The notes: generated by a model not told the origin, from the sequence alone. DNA of 64,000 bases from JACCZR01 sp035296565 (GCA_035296565.1 DATHAQ010000021.1:1-64000), one strand, 5' to 3'; shown: positions 7,817 through 16,688, counted from the first letter of the stretch. A program made the numbers and translations.

Positions 7817-8773
7817 ATGAGCCACCCGATCCCGCCTGGGACGCGCGACGTCCTGCCCGACGAGATGCTCGAGCTGCGCGAGCTGACCGAGGGACTCAGC
7901 ACCACCTTTCGCGAGGCCGGCTACGGCGAGGTCTGGACGCCCGCGGTCGAATACGAAGCGACGTTGCGCGCGGGCGACGAGAGCGGCGCCGGCGCCGGCT
8001 ACCGCCTGTTCGACGAGCAGGGCGAGGTGCTGGCCCTGCGCTCGGACATGACGATCCCCATCGCCCGCGTGGTGGCCACCCGGCTCGGCGAGGCCGAGCC
8101 GCCGCTGCGCCTGTGCTACTTCGCCCACGCCTACCGCGCCGCCGAGCGGCGCACGGCCGAGCTGAGGGAGTTCCTGCAGGGCGGGATCGAGCTGATCGGG
8201 CTGCCCGGCGCCGAGGGCGAGGCCGAGGTGATCGCCCTGATCGAGGACTCGCTGGATCGGGCCGGCCTGCGCCGCCACCGCGTGGGCGTGGGCGACGGCA
8301 CCCTGTTCGCCCGACTGCTCGACGAGGCCGGGGTCCCCGAGGAGGCTCGCCATGAGCTGATCGGGCTGCTCTCGGCGCGCGACCTGGTGGGGCTGGAGCG
8401 CCGCGTCGAGGCGCTGGGCCTGAGCGCCGCCTCGTGCGAGCGGCTGGTGCGGGTTCCCTCGCTGCGGGGCGGCGCAGAGGTGCTGGACTCCGCCGGCGAG
8501 GCGACCGACGACCTGCGCGAGCTGCACGAGCTGCTCGCCGAGCGCGGCATCGCCGACCGCGTGATCTTCGACTTGGGGCTGGTGCGCTCGCTGAGCTACT
8601 ACACCGGGCCGGTGTTCGAGGTCTACGACCCGGCCGTGGGCTTCGCGCTGGGAGGCGGGGGACGCTACGACGACCTGATCGGGCGCTTCGGGCGGGCTCT
8701 GCCCGCCTGCGGAATCGCTCTGGACGTGGGGCGCGTTCACCTCGCGCAGGCCGCCGAGGAGCGGCTGGCGTGA
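7817..8773 (+). CDS. hisZ: ATP phosphoribosyltransferase regulatory subunit
   Basis: HisZ is a catalytically inactive HisRS paralogue that completes short-form HisG. The 318-residue protein has class II synthetase-like motifs: PPGTRDVLPDE at the start, LRSDMTIPIARVVATR (motif 2 region) and LGGGGRYDDLIGRFG (motif 3 region). It lacks an anticodon-binding domain and is shorter than true HisRS. It is placed directly before hisG with a GTGA overlap, as expected for the hetero-octameric HisZ-HisG enzyme. It is the first gene of the his operon. Confidence 0.92.
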   Translation: MSHPIPPGTRDVLPDEMLELRELTEGLSTTFREAGYGEVWTPAVEYEATLRAGDESGAGAGYRLFDEQGEVLALRSDMTIPIARVVATRLGEAEPPLRLCYFAHAYRAAERRTAELREFLQGGIELIGLPGAEGEAEVIALIEDSLDRAGLRRHRVGVGDGTLFARLLDEAGVPEEARHELIGLLSARDLVGLERRVEALGLSAASCERLVRVPSLRGGAEVLDSAGEATDDLRELHELLAERGIADRVIFDLGLVRSLSYYTGPVFEVYDPAVGFALGGGGRYDDLIGRFGRALPACGIALDVGRVHLAQAAEERLA

Positions 8774-9402
8774 GCCCGGCGCTGACCGTCGCCGTGCCAC
8801 GCGGGGCCCTCTTCGCCGAGGCGCTCGACCTGCTCGACCGCCTGGAGATCGACACCGCGGACGTGCGTGGCAACGACCGCAAGCTGTGGTTCGCCGACGC
8901 CGGCATCGTGACCGTCCGCCCGAGCGATGTCCCCACCTACGTCGAGCACGGGGCAGCGGAGCTCGGCATCACCGGCAAGGACGTGCTGGCCGAGCAGGCC
9001 GACGCCGACGTCTACGAGCTGCTCGACCTCGGCTTCGGTTACTGCCGCATGGTGGTCGCCGCCCGGGAGAACGAGGACTCGCTCGGCGAGTCGCTGCGCC
9101 GGCTGGGCCGGGTGCGGATCGCTACCAAGTACCCGCGCACCGCCACCGCCTGGTTCGCCCGCACCGGGCGCCAGGCCGAGGTGGTCGAGGTCAAGGGGTC
9201 GGTGGAGCTCGCGCCCCTGTGCGGGTTGGCCGACGGCATCGTGGACCTCACCGCCACCGGCCGCACGCTGGTGGAGAACGGGCTGGAGATCGTCGAGGAG
9301 ATCGCCCCGAGCACGGCTCGACTGGTGGCCAATCCGGTCGCCCACAAGCTGAAGGCGGACGCCATCGACGAGCTGGTGGCGCGCATCCGGGGGCTCGCAT
9401 GA
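8770..9402 (+). CDS. hisG: ATP phosphoribosyltransferase, short form
   Basis: HisG catalyses the first step of histidine synthesis (ATP + PRPP to PR-ATP). At 210 residues it is the short form lacking the C-terminal regulatory domain, which explains the hisZ gene next to it. Motifs include AVPRGALFAEAL, ELGITGKDVLAE and the PRPP-binding GIVDLTATGRTLVENGL. It starts at GTG 8770 inside the hisZ stop and overlaps hisD by ATGA. Confidence 0.95.
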   Translation: MSPALTVAVPRGALFAEALDLLDRLEIDTADVRGNDRKLWFADAGIVTVRPSDVPTYVEHGAAELGITGKDVLAEQADADVYELLDLGFGYCRMVVAARENEDSLGESLRRLGRVRIATKYPRTATAWFARTGRQAEVVEVKGSVELAPLCGLADGIVDLTATGRTLVENGLEIVEEIAPSTARLVANPVAHKLKADAIDELVARIRGLA

Positions 9403-10589
9403 GCGTCGAGGCCGACGTCCGCGCGATCCTCGACGAGGTGCGCAGTGACGGCGACGCCGCCGTGCGGAGCCTCACCCGCCGCTTCGACCGGGCCGAGCTC
9501 GCCCCGGACCAGCTGCGTGTGGACGCCCATGAGCTCGAGGGCTCGCTCGGTGTCCTGGAGCCGGCCGTGATCGACGGCCTGCGGCTGGCGGTGCGCAACG
9601 TCCGCGCCGTGGCGCGCGCGCAGCTCCGCGATCCGGTGACCGTGCCGCTCGAGCAGGGCCAGCGCGTGGAGATCGCCGAGCTGCCGGTGCGCCGGGTGGG
9701 GGTCTACGCCCCGGGTGGGCGCGCGGCCTATCCCTCGACCGTGATCATGTGCGCGGTGACCGCGCGCGCGGCGGGCGTCGAGCAGGTGGCGGTGTGTGCC
9801 CCTCCCGGGCCCGGCGGACGGGCGCACCCGGCGATCCTGGCCGCCTGCGTGCTCTGCGGGGTGGTCGAGGTCTACCGGATGGGCGGCGCCCAGGCCATCG
9901 GCGCGCTCGCCTACGGGACGGAGTCCGTCCCGGCCGTGGACGTGGTGGTGGGGCCCGGCAACGCCTACGTGCGCGAGGCCAAGCGCCAGGTGGCAGCCGA
10001 GGTGGGCATCGACAGCCTGGCCGGTCCGAGCGAGCTGGCGCTGGTGGCGACCCGGGGCGCCGATCCGGAGCTGGCCGCACTGGACCTGCTCGCGCAGGCT
10101 GAGCACGGCGAGGACTCGGTGCTCACCCTGGTGTCCCCCGACGCGGGGCTGCGCGACGCGGTGGCCGGTGCGGTAGCCCGTATGGCCCCCGACCGTCCCA
10201 GCGCCGCCGAGCCGCAGCTGCGCGTGCTGGCGGCCGGCAGCGCCCGCGAGGCCGTGCGCCTCGCCGACGAGCTCGCGCCCGAGCACCTTCAGCTGATGGG
10301 TGCGGAGGCCGAGGCCCTGGCCGACACCGTGCGCAGCGCCGGCTGCCTATTCGTGGGAGCCGACGCGGCCACTGCGTTCGGCGACTACGTCGCCGGCTCC
10401 AACCACGTCCTGCCCACCGGGGGCGCGGCACGCTTCTCGTCCGCCCTCTCGCCGGCCACCTTCCGGCGGCGTATGGCGCGCGTTTCGCTGCCCGACGGCG
10501 CCGCGGGACGGCTCGCGCCCGCCGGAGCGGCCGTGGCCCGAGCCGAGGGCTTTCCCGTGCACGCCGAGTCGATGGAGCGCCGCGCGTGA
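9399..10589 (+). CDS. hisD: Histidinol dehydrogenase
   Basis: HisD performs the last two steps, oxidising L-histidinol to L-histidine with 2 NAD+ and Zn2+. The 396-residue protein shows the family signatures RVGVYAPGGRAAYPSTV, MGGAQAIGALAYGT, VGPGNAYVREAKR, GPSELALVA and LAPEHLQLM. Length is slightly below the usual 430. The ATG overlaps the hisG stop (ATGA), and the end overlaps hisB by GTGA. Confidence 0.96.
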   Translation: MSVEADVRAILDEVRSDGDAAVRSLTRRFDRAELAPDQLRVDAHELEGSLGVLEPAVIDGLRLAVRNVRAVARAQLRDPVTVPLEQGQRVEIAELPVRRVGVYAPGGRAAYPSTVIMCAVTARAAGVEQVAVCAPPGPGGRAHPAILAACVLCGVVEVYRMGGAQAIGALAYGTESVPAVDVVVGPGNAYVREAKRQVAAEVGIDSLAGPSELALVATRGADPELAALDLLAQAEHGEDSVLTLVSPDAGLRDAVAGAVARMAPDRPSAAEPQLRVLAAGSAREAVRLADELAPEHLQLMGAEAEALADTVRSAGCLFVGADAATAFGDYVAGSNHVLPTGGAARFSSALSPATFRRRMARVSLPDGAAGRLAPAGAAVARAEGFPVHAESMERRA

Positions 10590-11170
10590 GCCGGCGCGCC
10601 GACATCTCCCGCACGACCGGCGAGACCGACGTCCGCCTCTTGCTCGAGCTCGACGGGGCCGGCGAGGGCGTGCGCGAGACCGGCGTCGGGTTCTTCGACC
10701 ACATGCTCGACGCCGTGGCCCGCCACGGGGGCTTGGACCTCGACGTGCGGGTGCAGGGCGACCTGGAGACCGGCCCGCACCACACGGTCGAGGACACCGG
10801 GCTGGCGCTCGGGGCCGCGCTCGACGAGGCGCTGGGCGACCGGACCGGCATCGAGCGCTACGGCCACGCGGTGGTGCCGATGGACGAAGCCCGGGCCGGC
10901 GCTGCCATCGACCTGTCCGGGCGGCCGTTCACCGCCTTCGAGGCCGACGTGCCGCCGGTGCGCATCGGCGACTTCGACGCCGACCTGGCCGAGGAGTTCT
11001 TCCGGGCCGTGGCCAACACGGCCAAGCTGACCCTGCACCTGCGCCTGGAGGCCGGCAGCAACACGCACCACATCGTGGAGGCCCTGTTCAAGGCCTTCGC
11101 GCGGGCGCTGCGAGCAGCCGTGGCCGAGACCGGCTCGAGCGGCGTGCCCTCGACGAAGGGCGTCCTGTGA
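10586..11170 (+). CDS. hisB: Imidazoleglycerol-phosphate dehydratase
   Basis: This Mn-dependent enzyme converts IGP to imidazole-acetol phosphate. The 194-residue monofunctional protein has both metal-binding signatures (GFFDHMLDAVARHG and DLETGPHHTVEDTGLALG, and later GSNTHHIVEALFKAFARAL). No histidinol-phosphatase domain is fused, so that activity must be encoded elsewhere; no hisC is in the cluster either. GTG start inside the hisD stop; overlap with hisH by GTGA. Confidence 0.96.
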   Translation: MSRRADISRTTGETDVRLLLELDGAGEGVRETGVGFFDHMLDAVARHGGLDLDVRVQGDLETGPHHTVEDTGLALGAALDEALGDRTGIERYGHAVVPMDEARAGAAIDLSGRPFTAFEADVPPVRIGDFDADLAEEFFRAVANTAKLTLHLRLEAGSNTHHIVEALFKAFARALRAAVAETGSSGVPSTKGVL

Positions 11171-11781
11171 CCACGATCGCCGTCCTGGACTACGGCATGG
11201 GCAACCTGCGCTCGGTGGAGAAGGCCCTGGAGCACGTGGGCGTGCGCGCCGTGCGCACGCGCGAGCCCGACGCGGTCCGAGCCGCGGATGGCGTCGTGCT
11301 GCCTGGGGTGGGGGCCTTCCCGCGCGCGATGGAGGGGGTGCGCGAGCTGGGCTTCGACGACCTCCTGCGCGAGCGCGTTGAGGGCGGGGTCCCCGTGATC
11401 GGCCTGTGCGTGGGCATGCAGCTGCTGTTCGAGTCCTCGACCGAGCTGGGCGGCGCGGAGGGCATCGGGCTGCTCGGCGGCGAGGTGCGGGCCCTCGACG
11501 CGGACGGCCTCAAGGTGCCGCAGATCGGCTGGAACCCCGTCTCGTGGCGGCGGCCGAGCCCGCTCGCCGAGGGCCTGGCCGACCCCTGCCCCTTCTACCA
11601 CGTGCACTCGTTCGCCCCGCGGCCGCTCAACGGCGACGTGGTCGGCACCGCCACCTACGGCGGGGAGTTCGCCAGCGTGGTCGCCCGCCCTCCGGTGTAC
11701 GGCGTCCAGTTCCACCCCGAGAAGTCGGGACCCGACGGGCTCGCGCTCCTGGGCAACTTCGCCCGCCTCTGCTCCGCATGA
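11167..11781 (+). CDS. hisH: Imidazole glycerol phosphate synthase, glutaminase subunit
   Basis: HisH supplies ammonia from glutamine to HisF. This 204-residue class I amidotransferase has the start VTTIAVLDYGMGNLRSVEKAL, the nucleophile elbow PVIGLCVGMQLLFE and the C-terminal His/Glu pair in YGVQFHPEKSG, so the triad is complete. It starts at GTG 11167 and overlaps hisA by ATGA. HisF is two genes downstream, after hisA. Confidence 0.96.
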   Translation: MTTIAVLDYGMGNLRSVEKALEHVGVRAVRTREPDAVRAADGVVLPGVGAFPRAMEGVRELGFDDLLRERVEGGVPVIGLCVGMQLLFESSTELGGAEGIGLLGGEVRALDADGLKVPQIGWNPVSWRRPSPLAEGLADPCPFYHVHSFAPRPLNGDVVGTATYGGEFASVVARPPVYGVQFHPEKSGPDGLALLGNFARLCSA

Positions 11782-12518
11782 TCCTCTTGCCGGCGGTGGA
11801 CATCCGCGACGGGCGGGCCGTGCGCCTGCAGCAGGGCGACTTCGCGCGCGAGACCGTCTACGGCGAGGACCCCGTGGAGGCCGCGCGGGACTTCGGCGTG
11901 GCCGGCGCCCGCGCGCTGCACGTCGTCGACCTCGACGGGGCGCGGGACGGCGAGCCGGCCAACCTGGGCCACGCCGAGCGCATCGTGCGCGAGCTGGGCC
12001 TGCCCGTGCAGTACGGCGGCGGGCTGCGCTCCCTGCACTCGATCAACCGCGCGCTGGGCGCGGGCGTCGACCGAGTGATCCTGGGCACGGCGGCCCTCAC
12101 CGACGTGGACTTCCTCGAGCAGGCGTTGAGCGACTTCCGCGACGAGGTGGCGGTGGCTGTGGACGTGCGAGCCGGGCGCGTGGCGGTCAAGGGCTGGACG
12201 GAGGAGACGGCGGGCGAACCCGAGCAGGTGCTGGCCGAGCTCGGCGAGCGCGGCGTGCGCCGCGTGATCTACACCTCGGTCGAGCGCGACGGGATGCTGG
12301 AGGGCCCCGACCTCGGCGAGGTGCGCCGCGTGTGCGCCGCCTTCCCGGGCGACCTCGTCTATTCGGGAGGGGTCGGTTCCTTGGACGAACTGCGCGCGCT
12401 GGCGGGGCTGGGGTCGGCCAACCTCGTCGGCGTGATCTCGGGCAAGGCCCTCTACGAAGGGCGGTTTCAGGTCGGCGAGGCCCAAGCCTTGCTGGACCAA
12501 GGGGGGATGGCGAGTTGA
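11778..12518 (+). CDS. hisA: Phosphoribosylformimino-5-aminoimidazole carboxamide ribotide isomerase
   Basis: HisA catalyses the Amadori rearrangement of ProFAR to PRFAR. This 246-residue (beta/alpha)8 barrel begins MILLPAVDIRDGRAVRL with the catalytic Asp8. It has the phosphate-binding segments YGGGLRSL and YSGGVGSLDELRAL and the second Asp region YTSVERDGMLEGPD. Many actinomycetes use a bifunctional PriA; no separate trpF is visible here, so dual HisA/TrpF activity is possible. It is the last gene of the tightly overlapping block. Confidence 0.93.
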   Translation: MILLPAVDIRDGRAVRLQQGDFARETVYGEDPVEAARDFGVAGARALHVVDLDGARDGEPANLGHAERIVRELGLPVQYGGGLRSLHSINRALGAGVDRVILGTAALTDVDFLEQALSDFRDEVAVAVDVRAGRVAVKGWTEETAGEPEQVLAELGERGVRRVIYTSVERDGMLEGPDLGEVRRVCAAFPGDLVYSGGVGSLDELRALAGLGSANLVGVISGKALYEGRFQVGEAQALLDQGGMAS

Positions 12519-12558
12519 CCGCGCTCTGCCGGGGAAACTCGCCAAAGCGAGTCCGCTG
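12519..12558 (+). other. hisA-hisF spacer with small hairpin
   Basis: This is the only gap in the his cluster. It carries ACTCGC-CAAA-GCGAGT (12537-12552), a six-bp stem just before the hisF start. It could tune hisF translation or stabilise the processed mRNA. There is no T run, so it is not a convincing terminator. Confidence 0.4.
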
Positions 12559-13317
12559 ATGCTGCTGCGGCGTGTCATCCCCTGCCTCGACGTGGACAAG
12601 GGTCGGGTGGTCAAGGGCACCAACTTCGTCGACATCCGCGACGCCGGCGACCCGGTGGAGCTCGCCGCCCGCTACCAGGATGAGGGTGCGGACGAGCTCT
12701 GCTTCCTCGACATCACCGCCTCGCACGAGAAGCGCGAGACCGCGGCCGCGCTGGCCCGCCGTTGCGCGGACGAGATCTTCATCCCCTTCACGATCGGCGG
12801 CGGGGTCCGCTCACCGGAGGATGCCCAGGCGGTGCTCGACGCCGGCTGCGACAAGATTTCGGTCAACTCCGCGGCGGTGGCCGACCCCTGGTTGATCGAC
12901 CGGATGGCCGGCGTGTTCGGCGCCCAATGCGTGGTGCTGGCCATAGACGCGCGTCGGCGCGAGGACGGCGGCTACGACGTGCTGGTCAACGGCGGCCGCA
13001 CGCCCACCGGCCGCGAGGCGGTCGAGTGGGCCCGCGAAGGCGTCGAGCGCGGGGCGGGGGAGATCCTGCTGACCAGCATGGACCGCGACGGCACCGAGGA
13101 GGGCTTCGAGCTCGAGCTCACCCGGCGGGTCGCCGACGCCGTGGAAGTGCCGGTGATCGCGAGCGGCGGCGCAGGCTCGGCCGAGCATCTCGTGGCGGCC
13201 GTCGAGGACGGCGGCGCGGACGCCGTGCTGGCGGCCTCGATCTTCCACTACGGGCAGACCACCGTGCGCGAGGCCAAGGAGCGCATGCGCGACGCGGGGG
13301 TACCCGTTCGGCTCTGA
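12559..13317 (+). CDS. hisF: Imidazole glycerol phosphate synthase, cyclase subunit
   Basis: HisF forms IGP and AICAR from PRFAR and the ammonia delivered by HisH. This 252-residue (beta/alpha)8 barrel has MLLRRVIPCLDVDKGRVVKG with the catalytic Asp11. It also has FTIGGGVRSPEDA and the phosphate-binding segments TSMDRDGTEEGFE and VIASGGAGSAEHL. Its TGA overlaps the next ATG (TGATG), coupling it to the nucleotidyltransferase gene. Confidence 0.96.
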   Translation: MLLRRVIPCLDVDKGRVVKGTNFVDIRDAGDPVELAARYQDEGADELCFLDITASHEKRETAAALARRCADEIFIPFTIGGGVRSPEDAQAVLDAGCDKISVNSAAVADPWLIDRMAGVFGAQCVVLAIDARRREDGGYDVLVNGGRTPTGREAVEWAREGVERGAGEILLTSMDRDGTEEGFELELTRRVADAVEVPVIASGGAGSAEHLVAAVEDGGADAVLAASIFHYGQTTVREAKERMRDAGVPVRL

Positions 13318-14537
13318 TGGAGGCTTTGCGCGAACGGCTGCGGGCGGTGCCCGGCATGGAGCGCCTGCTGCCCCTGCTGGAGGCGCTCCCTCCCGTTCAC
13401 CTGGCAGGCGGCGCCGTGCGCGACCTGCTGCTCCACCAGCAGGCGGTAGACCTCGACCTGGCCATCGAGGGCGACGCCGTGGGCGCGGCGCAGGAGCTGG
13501 CCGACCAGCTCGGCGGCCGCTCCGTGCGCCACGAGCGCTTCGGCACCGCGACCGTCACGGCCGGCGACGGCTTCACCTTCGACCTCGCCGCCACCCGCGA
13601 GGAGACCTACCCCGAGCCGGGGGCACTGCCGCGCGTGCGTCCGGCGTCGCTCGAGGCGGATCTCGCCCGCCGCGACTTCGCGATCAACGCGATGGCGATC
13701 GGCCTCAGCGGGGACGACCTCGGCCACCTGCGCGATCCGCTCGGGGGTCGGGACGACCTTCAGGCGGGCGCGCTGCGCGTGCTGCACGAGGGCTCGTTCC
13801 TCGACGACCCGACCCGCATCCTGCGCGCCGCGCGCTATGAGGCCAGGCTCGGCTTCTCCCTCGAGGGCGACAGCGAGGCCCTAGCCCGCGAGGCGGTGAA
13901 GGGGGACGCGATCGCGACGGTGTCAACCGAGCGGCTGGCCCACGAGCTGCTGCGCCTCCTGGCCGAGACCGAGGCGGGGCGGGCGGTGGACCGCCTCGGC
14001 GACCTGGGGGTGGACGTGGCGCTCCATCCCGAGCTGCACGCCGAAGGCGAGCTCGTGGCCGCCGCTGAGCTGGGAGCGCTGGAGACCGGCGCCGACCGTG
14101 CGCTCGCGGGGCTCGCCGCGCTGGCCGTCCGCTCGCCCTCGCGGCTGAGCGACTGGATCGGCACGCTCGGGCTCGACGCCTCCCGACGCGAGGCCGCAGC
14201 GCGGGCGGCGCGCACGGCGCCGCTGCTGGCAGCCGAGCTGGCGCGTCCCATGCGCCCGTCGGAGCTCCGGGCGCTGCTGCGCCGCGAGCCCCCCGAGGCC
14301 CTGGCTCTGGCCCTGGCGCTCGGAGCCCCCGCCGAGCCCGTGCTGAGCTGGGTCGGCGATCTCCAGCACGCGCGGCTGGCGATCTCGGGTAACGACCTGA
14401 TAGAGGCGGGCGTGGCGCCCGGGCCGGCCGTCGGCGCCGCTCTGGAGGAGACGCTGCGGCGCACCCTCGACGGCGACGTCGGGGGCCGCGACGAGCAGCT
14501 CGAGCTGGCGCTGCGGGTCGCCCGGGAGGGCTCATGA
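13317..14537 (+). CDS. CCA tRNA nucleotidyltransferase/poly(A) polymerase family protein
   Basis: This 406-residue class II nucleotidyltransferase has the nucleotide-binding motif LAGGAVRDLLL, the metal-binding DxD in VDLDLAIEGDA, RRDFAINAMA, and DDPTRILRAARYEARLGF. A helical C-terminal half of about 200 residues follows. The N-terminal half fits bacterial CCA-adding enzymes, which mature or repair tRNA 3' ends. A poly(A) polymerase role cannot be excluded. ATG 13317 was chosen because it overlaps the hisF stop. Its end overlaps pgeF by ATGA. Confidence 0.85.
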   Translation: MEALRERLRAVPGMERLLPLLEALPPVHLAGGAVRDLLLHQQAVDLDLAIEGDAVGAAQELADQLGGRSVRHERFGTATVTAGDGFTFDLAATREETYPEPGALPRVRPASLEADLARRDFAINAMAIGLSGDDLGHLRDPLGGRDDLQAGALRVLHEGSFLDDPTRILRAARYEARLGFSLEGDSEALAREAVKGDAIATVSTERLAHELLRLLAETEAGRAVDRLGDLGVDVALHPELHAEGELVAAAELGALETGADRALAGLAALAVRSPSRLSDWIGTLGLDASRREAAARAARTAPLLAAELARPMRPSELRALLRREPPEALALALALGAPAEPVLSWVGDLQHARLAISGNDLIEAGVAPGPAVGAALEETLRRTLDGDVGGRDEQLELALRVAREGS

Positions 14538-15217
14538 GCGACCATTTCGATCTCACTCTGCCGGGTGCACGGGTGACCTTCTCCACCCGGCGAGGCGGGG
14601 TGAGCGAGGGGCCGTTCAGTTCGCTGAACCTGGGCCTGTGGACCGAGGACGAGGCCGACCGCGTCGTGGAGAACCGCCGCCTTCTGGAGCGCCACACGAA
14701 CACCGCCGCCACAGCGCTCGGAGGCCAGATGCACGGGACCGAGCTGCAGGAGTGGTCCGCGCCGCCGTCCGGGGCCGACCCGCCCGAGGTCGACGGTCAC
14801 CTGACGCGCGAGTGCGGCCTCGGGCTACTGGTCCTGACGGCCGATTGCCTGCCCGTGGCGCTCGCCTCGCCCGATCGGGTCGCAATGCTGCACTGCGGCT
14901 GGCGCGGCCTGGCCGGCGGGATCGTCGGCAGGGCGCTCGAGCGGTTCGAACGGGCGCCGGCCGCCGCCATCGGTCCCGGCATCGGGCCATGCTGTTTCGA
15001 GGTGGGCGAGGAGGTGGCGGCCACCTTCGGCCGCTCCGGCGAGACCCACCTCGACCTGCGCGCGATCGCCCGCGAGCAGCTTCAGGCCGAGGGGGTGGGC
15101 CAGATCACCGAGGTTGACCTGTGCACGAGCTGCCACCCGGAGCTGTTCTTCTCCCACCGCCGCGACCGGGGGGTGACCGGCCGTCAGGCGGGCGTGGTGG
15201 TCCGCGATGGAGGCTGA
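14534..15217 (+). CDS. pgeF: Purine nucleoside phosphorylase/polyphenol oxidase (YfiH) family
   Basis: This 227-residue protein of the DUF152/YfiH fold has the Cys/His motifs of the family: GGQMHGTEL, TADCLPVAL, LHCGWRGLAGGI, IGPCCFEVGEEV and CTSCHPELFFSHRRD. Members bind zinc or copper and have purine nucleoside phosphorylase activity. E. coli YfiH (PgeF) removes L-Ser-containing peptidoglycan precursors made by mistake. Which role applies here is unknown. It lies in the usual actinobacterial place just before yggS and sepF. Its end overlaps yggS by 11 bases. Confidence 0.88.
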   Translation: MSDHFDLTLPGARVTFSTRRGGVSEGPFSSLNLGLWTEDEADRVVENRRLLERHTNTAATALGGQMHGTELQEWSAPPSGADPPEVDGHLTRECGLGLLVLTADCLPVALASPDRVAMLHCGWRGLAGGIVGRALERFERAPAAAIGPGIGPCCFEVGEEVAATFGRSGETHLDLRAIAREQLQAEGVGQITEVDLCTSCHPELFFSHRRDRGVTGRQAGVVVRDGG

Positions 15218-15803
15218 GCGGGTCCGCACGAACCTCGAGCGGGTGCGCGAGGCCATCGGCCCCGACGTGGAGGTGCTGGCGGCCGTCAAGTACCTGGAGG
15301 TGGACGACCTGCCCGCCCTGGCCGAGGGCGGGGTGACGCTGGTGGGGGAGAACCGCGCGCAGCAGCTGGCCGAGAAGCAGGACGCGCACGGCGACCTGTT
15401 CACCTGGGATTTCATCGGCGCGCTGCAGTCGCGCAAGGTGCGCGACGTCGCGCCCCGCGTCCGCCTGATCCACTCGGTGGCCTCCGAGTCCGCGCTCAAG
15501 CGCCTGGAGGACGTGGAGGTGCTCGTGCAGGTCAACGTGGCCGGGGAGGAGAGCAAGGCGGGCATCGCGCCCGCGGAGCTCCCCCGCTACATCGAGCGCT
15601 CCCCGGTGCCGGTCACCGGCCTGGCCACGATGCCCCCGGAGGTGGAGCGAGCAGAGGACAACCGCCGCCACTTCGCGCGCCTGGCGGAGCTGGCCGCCGA
15701 GCACGGGCTGTCCCGGCTCTCGATGGGGACAAGCCAGGACTACGAGGTCGCCGTCCAGGAGGGGGCGACGATCGTGCGCCTGGGCTCCGTGCTCTACGCC
15801 TAG
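15207..15803 (+). CDS. YggS/PLPBP family pyridoxal-phosphate homeostasis protein
   Basis: This 198-residue PLP-binding protein of the fold-III alanine-racemase-like barrel has the PLP lysine at K28 (VLAAVKYLE). Further motifs are GENRAQQLAEK, WDFIGALQSRKV, the phosphate-binding MGTSQDYEVAVQEG and VRLGSVLYA. It is some 30 residues shorter than usual, missing part of the N-terminal helix. The family buffers PLP and affects amino-acid pools. It commonly lies between pgeF and sepF, as here. Its start overlaps pgeF by 11 bases. Confidence 0.9.
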   Translation: MEAERVRTNLERVREAIGPDVEVLAAVKYLEVDDLPALAEGGVTLVGENRAQQLAEKQDAHGDLFTWDFIGALQSRKVRDVAPRVRLIHSVASESALKRLEDVEVLVQVNVAGEESKAGIAPAELPRYIERSPVPVTGLATMPPEVERAEDNRRHFARLAELAAEHGLSRLSMGTSQDYEVAVQEGATIVRLGSVLYA

Positions 15804-15807
15804 GCGG

Positions 15808-16659
15808 CTACTCGACGCCCTTGCGGCGCAGGAAGTCCTCGATCGCGCGCGAGAGGCGGGCGCCCTGCCAGGCGATCGGCGACTGGTCGTCGTCCTCCAC
15901 CAGCAGCTCGGCGTCGGGGAGCCGCTGGGAGTACTCGAGCGCCACCTCGTAGGGATGCAGCCCGTCGGCCTCGTCGCGGCTGCCCACTACTAGCGTGGGC
16001 ACGTCGAGGTCCTCGAGCTGGTCCATGCCCTCGAAGGCGATCGACCACGGCACGACCCGCATGGCGTTGGCGACCGCCTCGAGGTCGCTGTGGGCCTCCA
16101 TCCGCTGGATCGTCGCCTCCTTGGCCGTGTCGCGCCACTTGTCGGGCATGTCTCGCGGGATGGCGGCCTCGGCGAAGCTCTCCGGGCCGTGGGCGAGCGC
16201 GTCGGCCATCTCGATCCAGATGTGGTCCCTGTCCACGCCGTCGGTCCGTGGAGCGCCCCCGTAGGCGGGGGTGATCTGCACCATCGCCCGTACTCGCTCG
16301 GGCTCGCGGAGAGCGAAGGCCATGGCCGTCGCGGCGCCCATCGAGCTCCCCGCCAGCACGAAGCTGTCGAGCGAGAGGTGGTCGAGCACGGCGTCGAGGT
16401 CGGCGCTGAGGTCGGAGTATTCGTAGGCCTTCGGATCGGGCGCCGCGCCGGATGCGCCGTGGCCGCGGGCGTCGTAGCCAATCAGCCGGTAACCGTTGCG
16501 CAGCAGGTAGTTGGACCCCTGCACCACGTGGCGGCGAGTGGCGGACAGCCCGTGCAGCAGCACGATGGCCGGGCCCGCGCTCGCATCCTCCCCGCGCAGG
16601 GTTACGCCTGAGGGCAGCTCGAGTTCGATTTCCGTCGAGGTGGGAAGGTGCGTGGACAC
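15808..16659 (-). CDS. Alpha/beta hydrolase without an evident catalytic His
   Basis: This protein of about 283 residues has the oxyanion segment VLLHGLSATRR, the nucleophile elbow LAGSSMGAAT (Ser about 106) and the acid region VVGSRDEADGLHPYE. Where the catalytic His is expected the C-terminus reads LLVEDDDQSPIAWQGARL, with no His. It may use another residue or be a non-hydrolytic member. I chose GTG 16659; an upstream in-frame TTG at 16680 is also possible. It converges with yggS, with four bases between the stops. Confidence 0.75.
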   Translation of the reverse strand: MSTHLPTSTEIELELPSGVTLRGEDASAGPAIVLLHGLSATRRHVVQGSNYLLRNGYRLIGYDARGHGASGAAPDPKAYEYSDLSADLDAVLDHLSLDSFVLAGSSMGAATAMAFALREPERVRAMVQITPAYGGAPRTDGVDRDHIWIEMADALAHGPESFAEAAIPRDMPDKWRDTAKEATIQRMEAHSDLEAVANAMRVVPWSIAFEGMDQLEDLDVPTLVVGSRDEADGLHPYEVALEYSQRLPDAELLVEDDDQSPIAWQGARLSRAIEDFLRRKGVE

Positions 16660-16688
16660 GGCGAGAAGAGCCCTATTCAAGCGAGATC

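Noticed and set aside
6314..8800. 828-codon minus-strand open frame opposite murA and hisZ
   Set aside because: Antisense shadow of two well-supported genes; composition (repetitive Gly/Ala/His/Gln) is typical of reverse-strand reading in very GC-rich DNA.
8886..9398. Long upstream extension of the hisD frame
   Set aside because: It overlaps hisG in another frame; HisD homology begins at ATG 9399, which overlaps the hisG stop by four bases.
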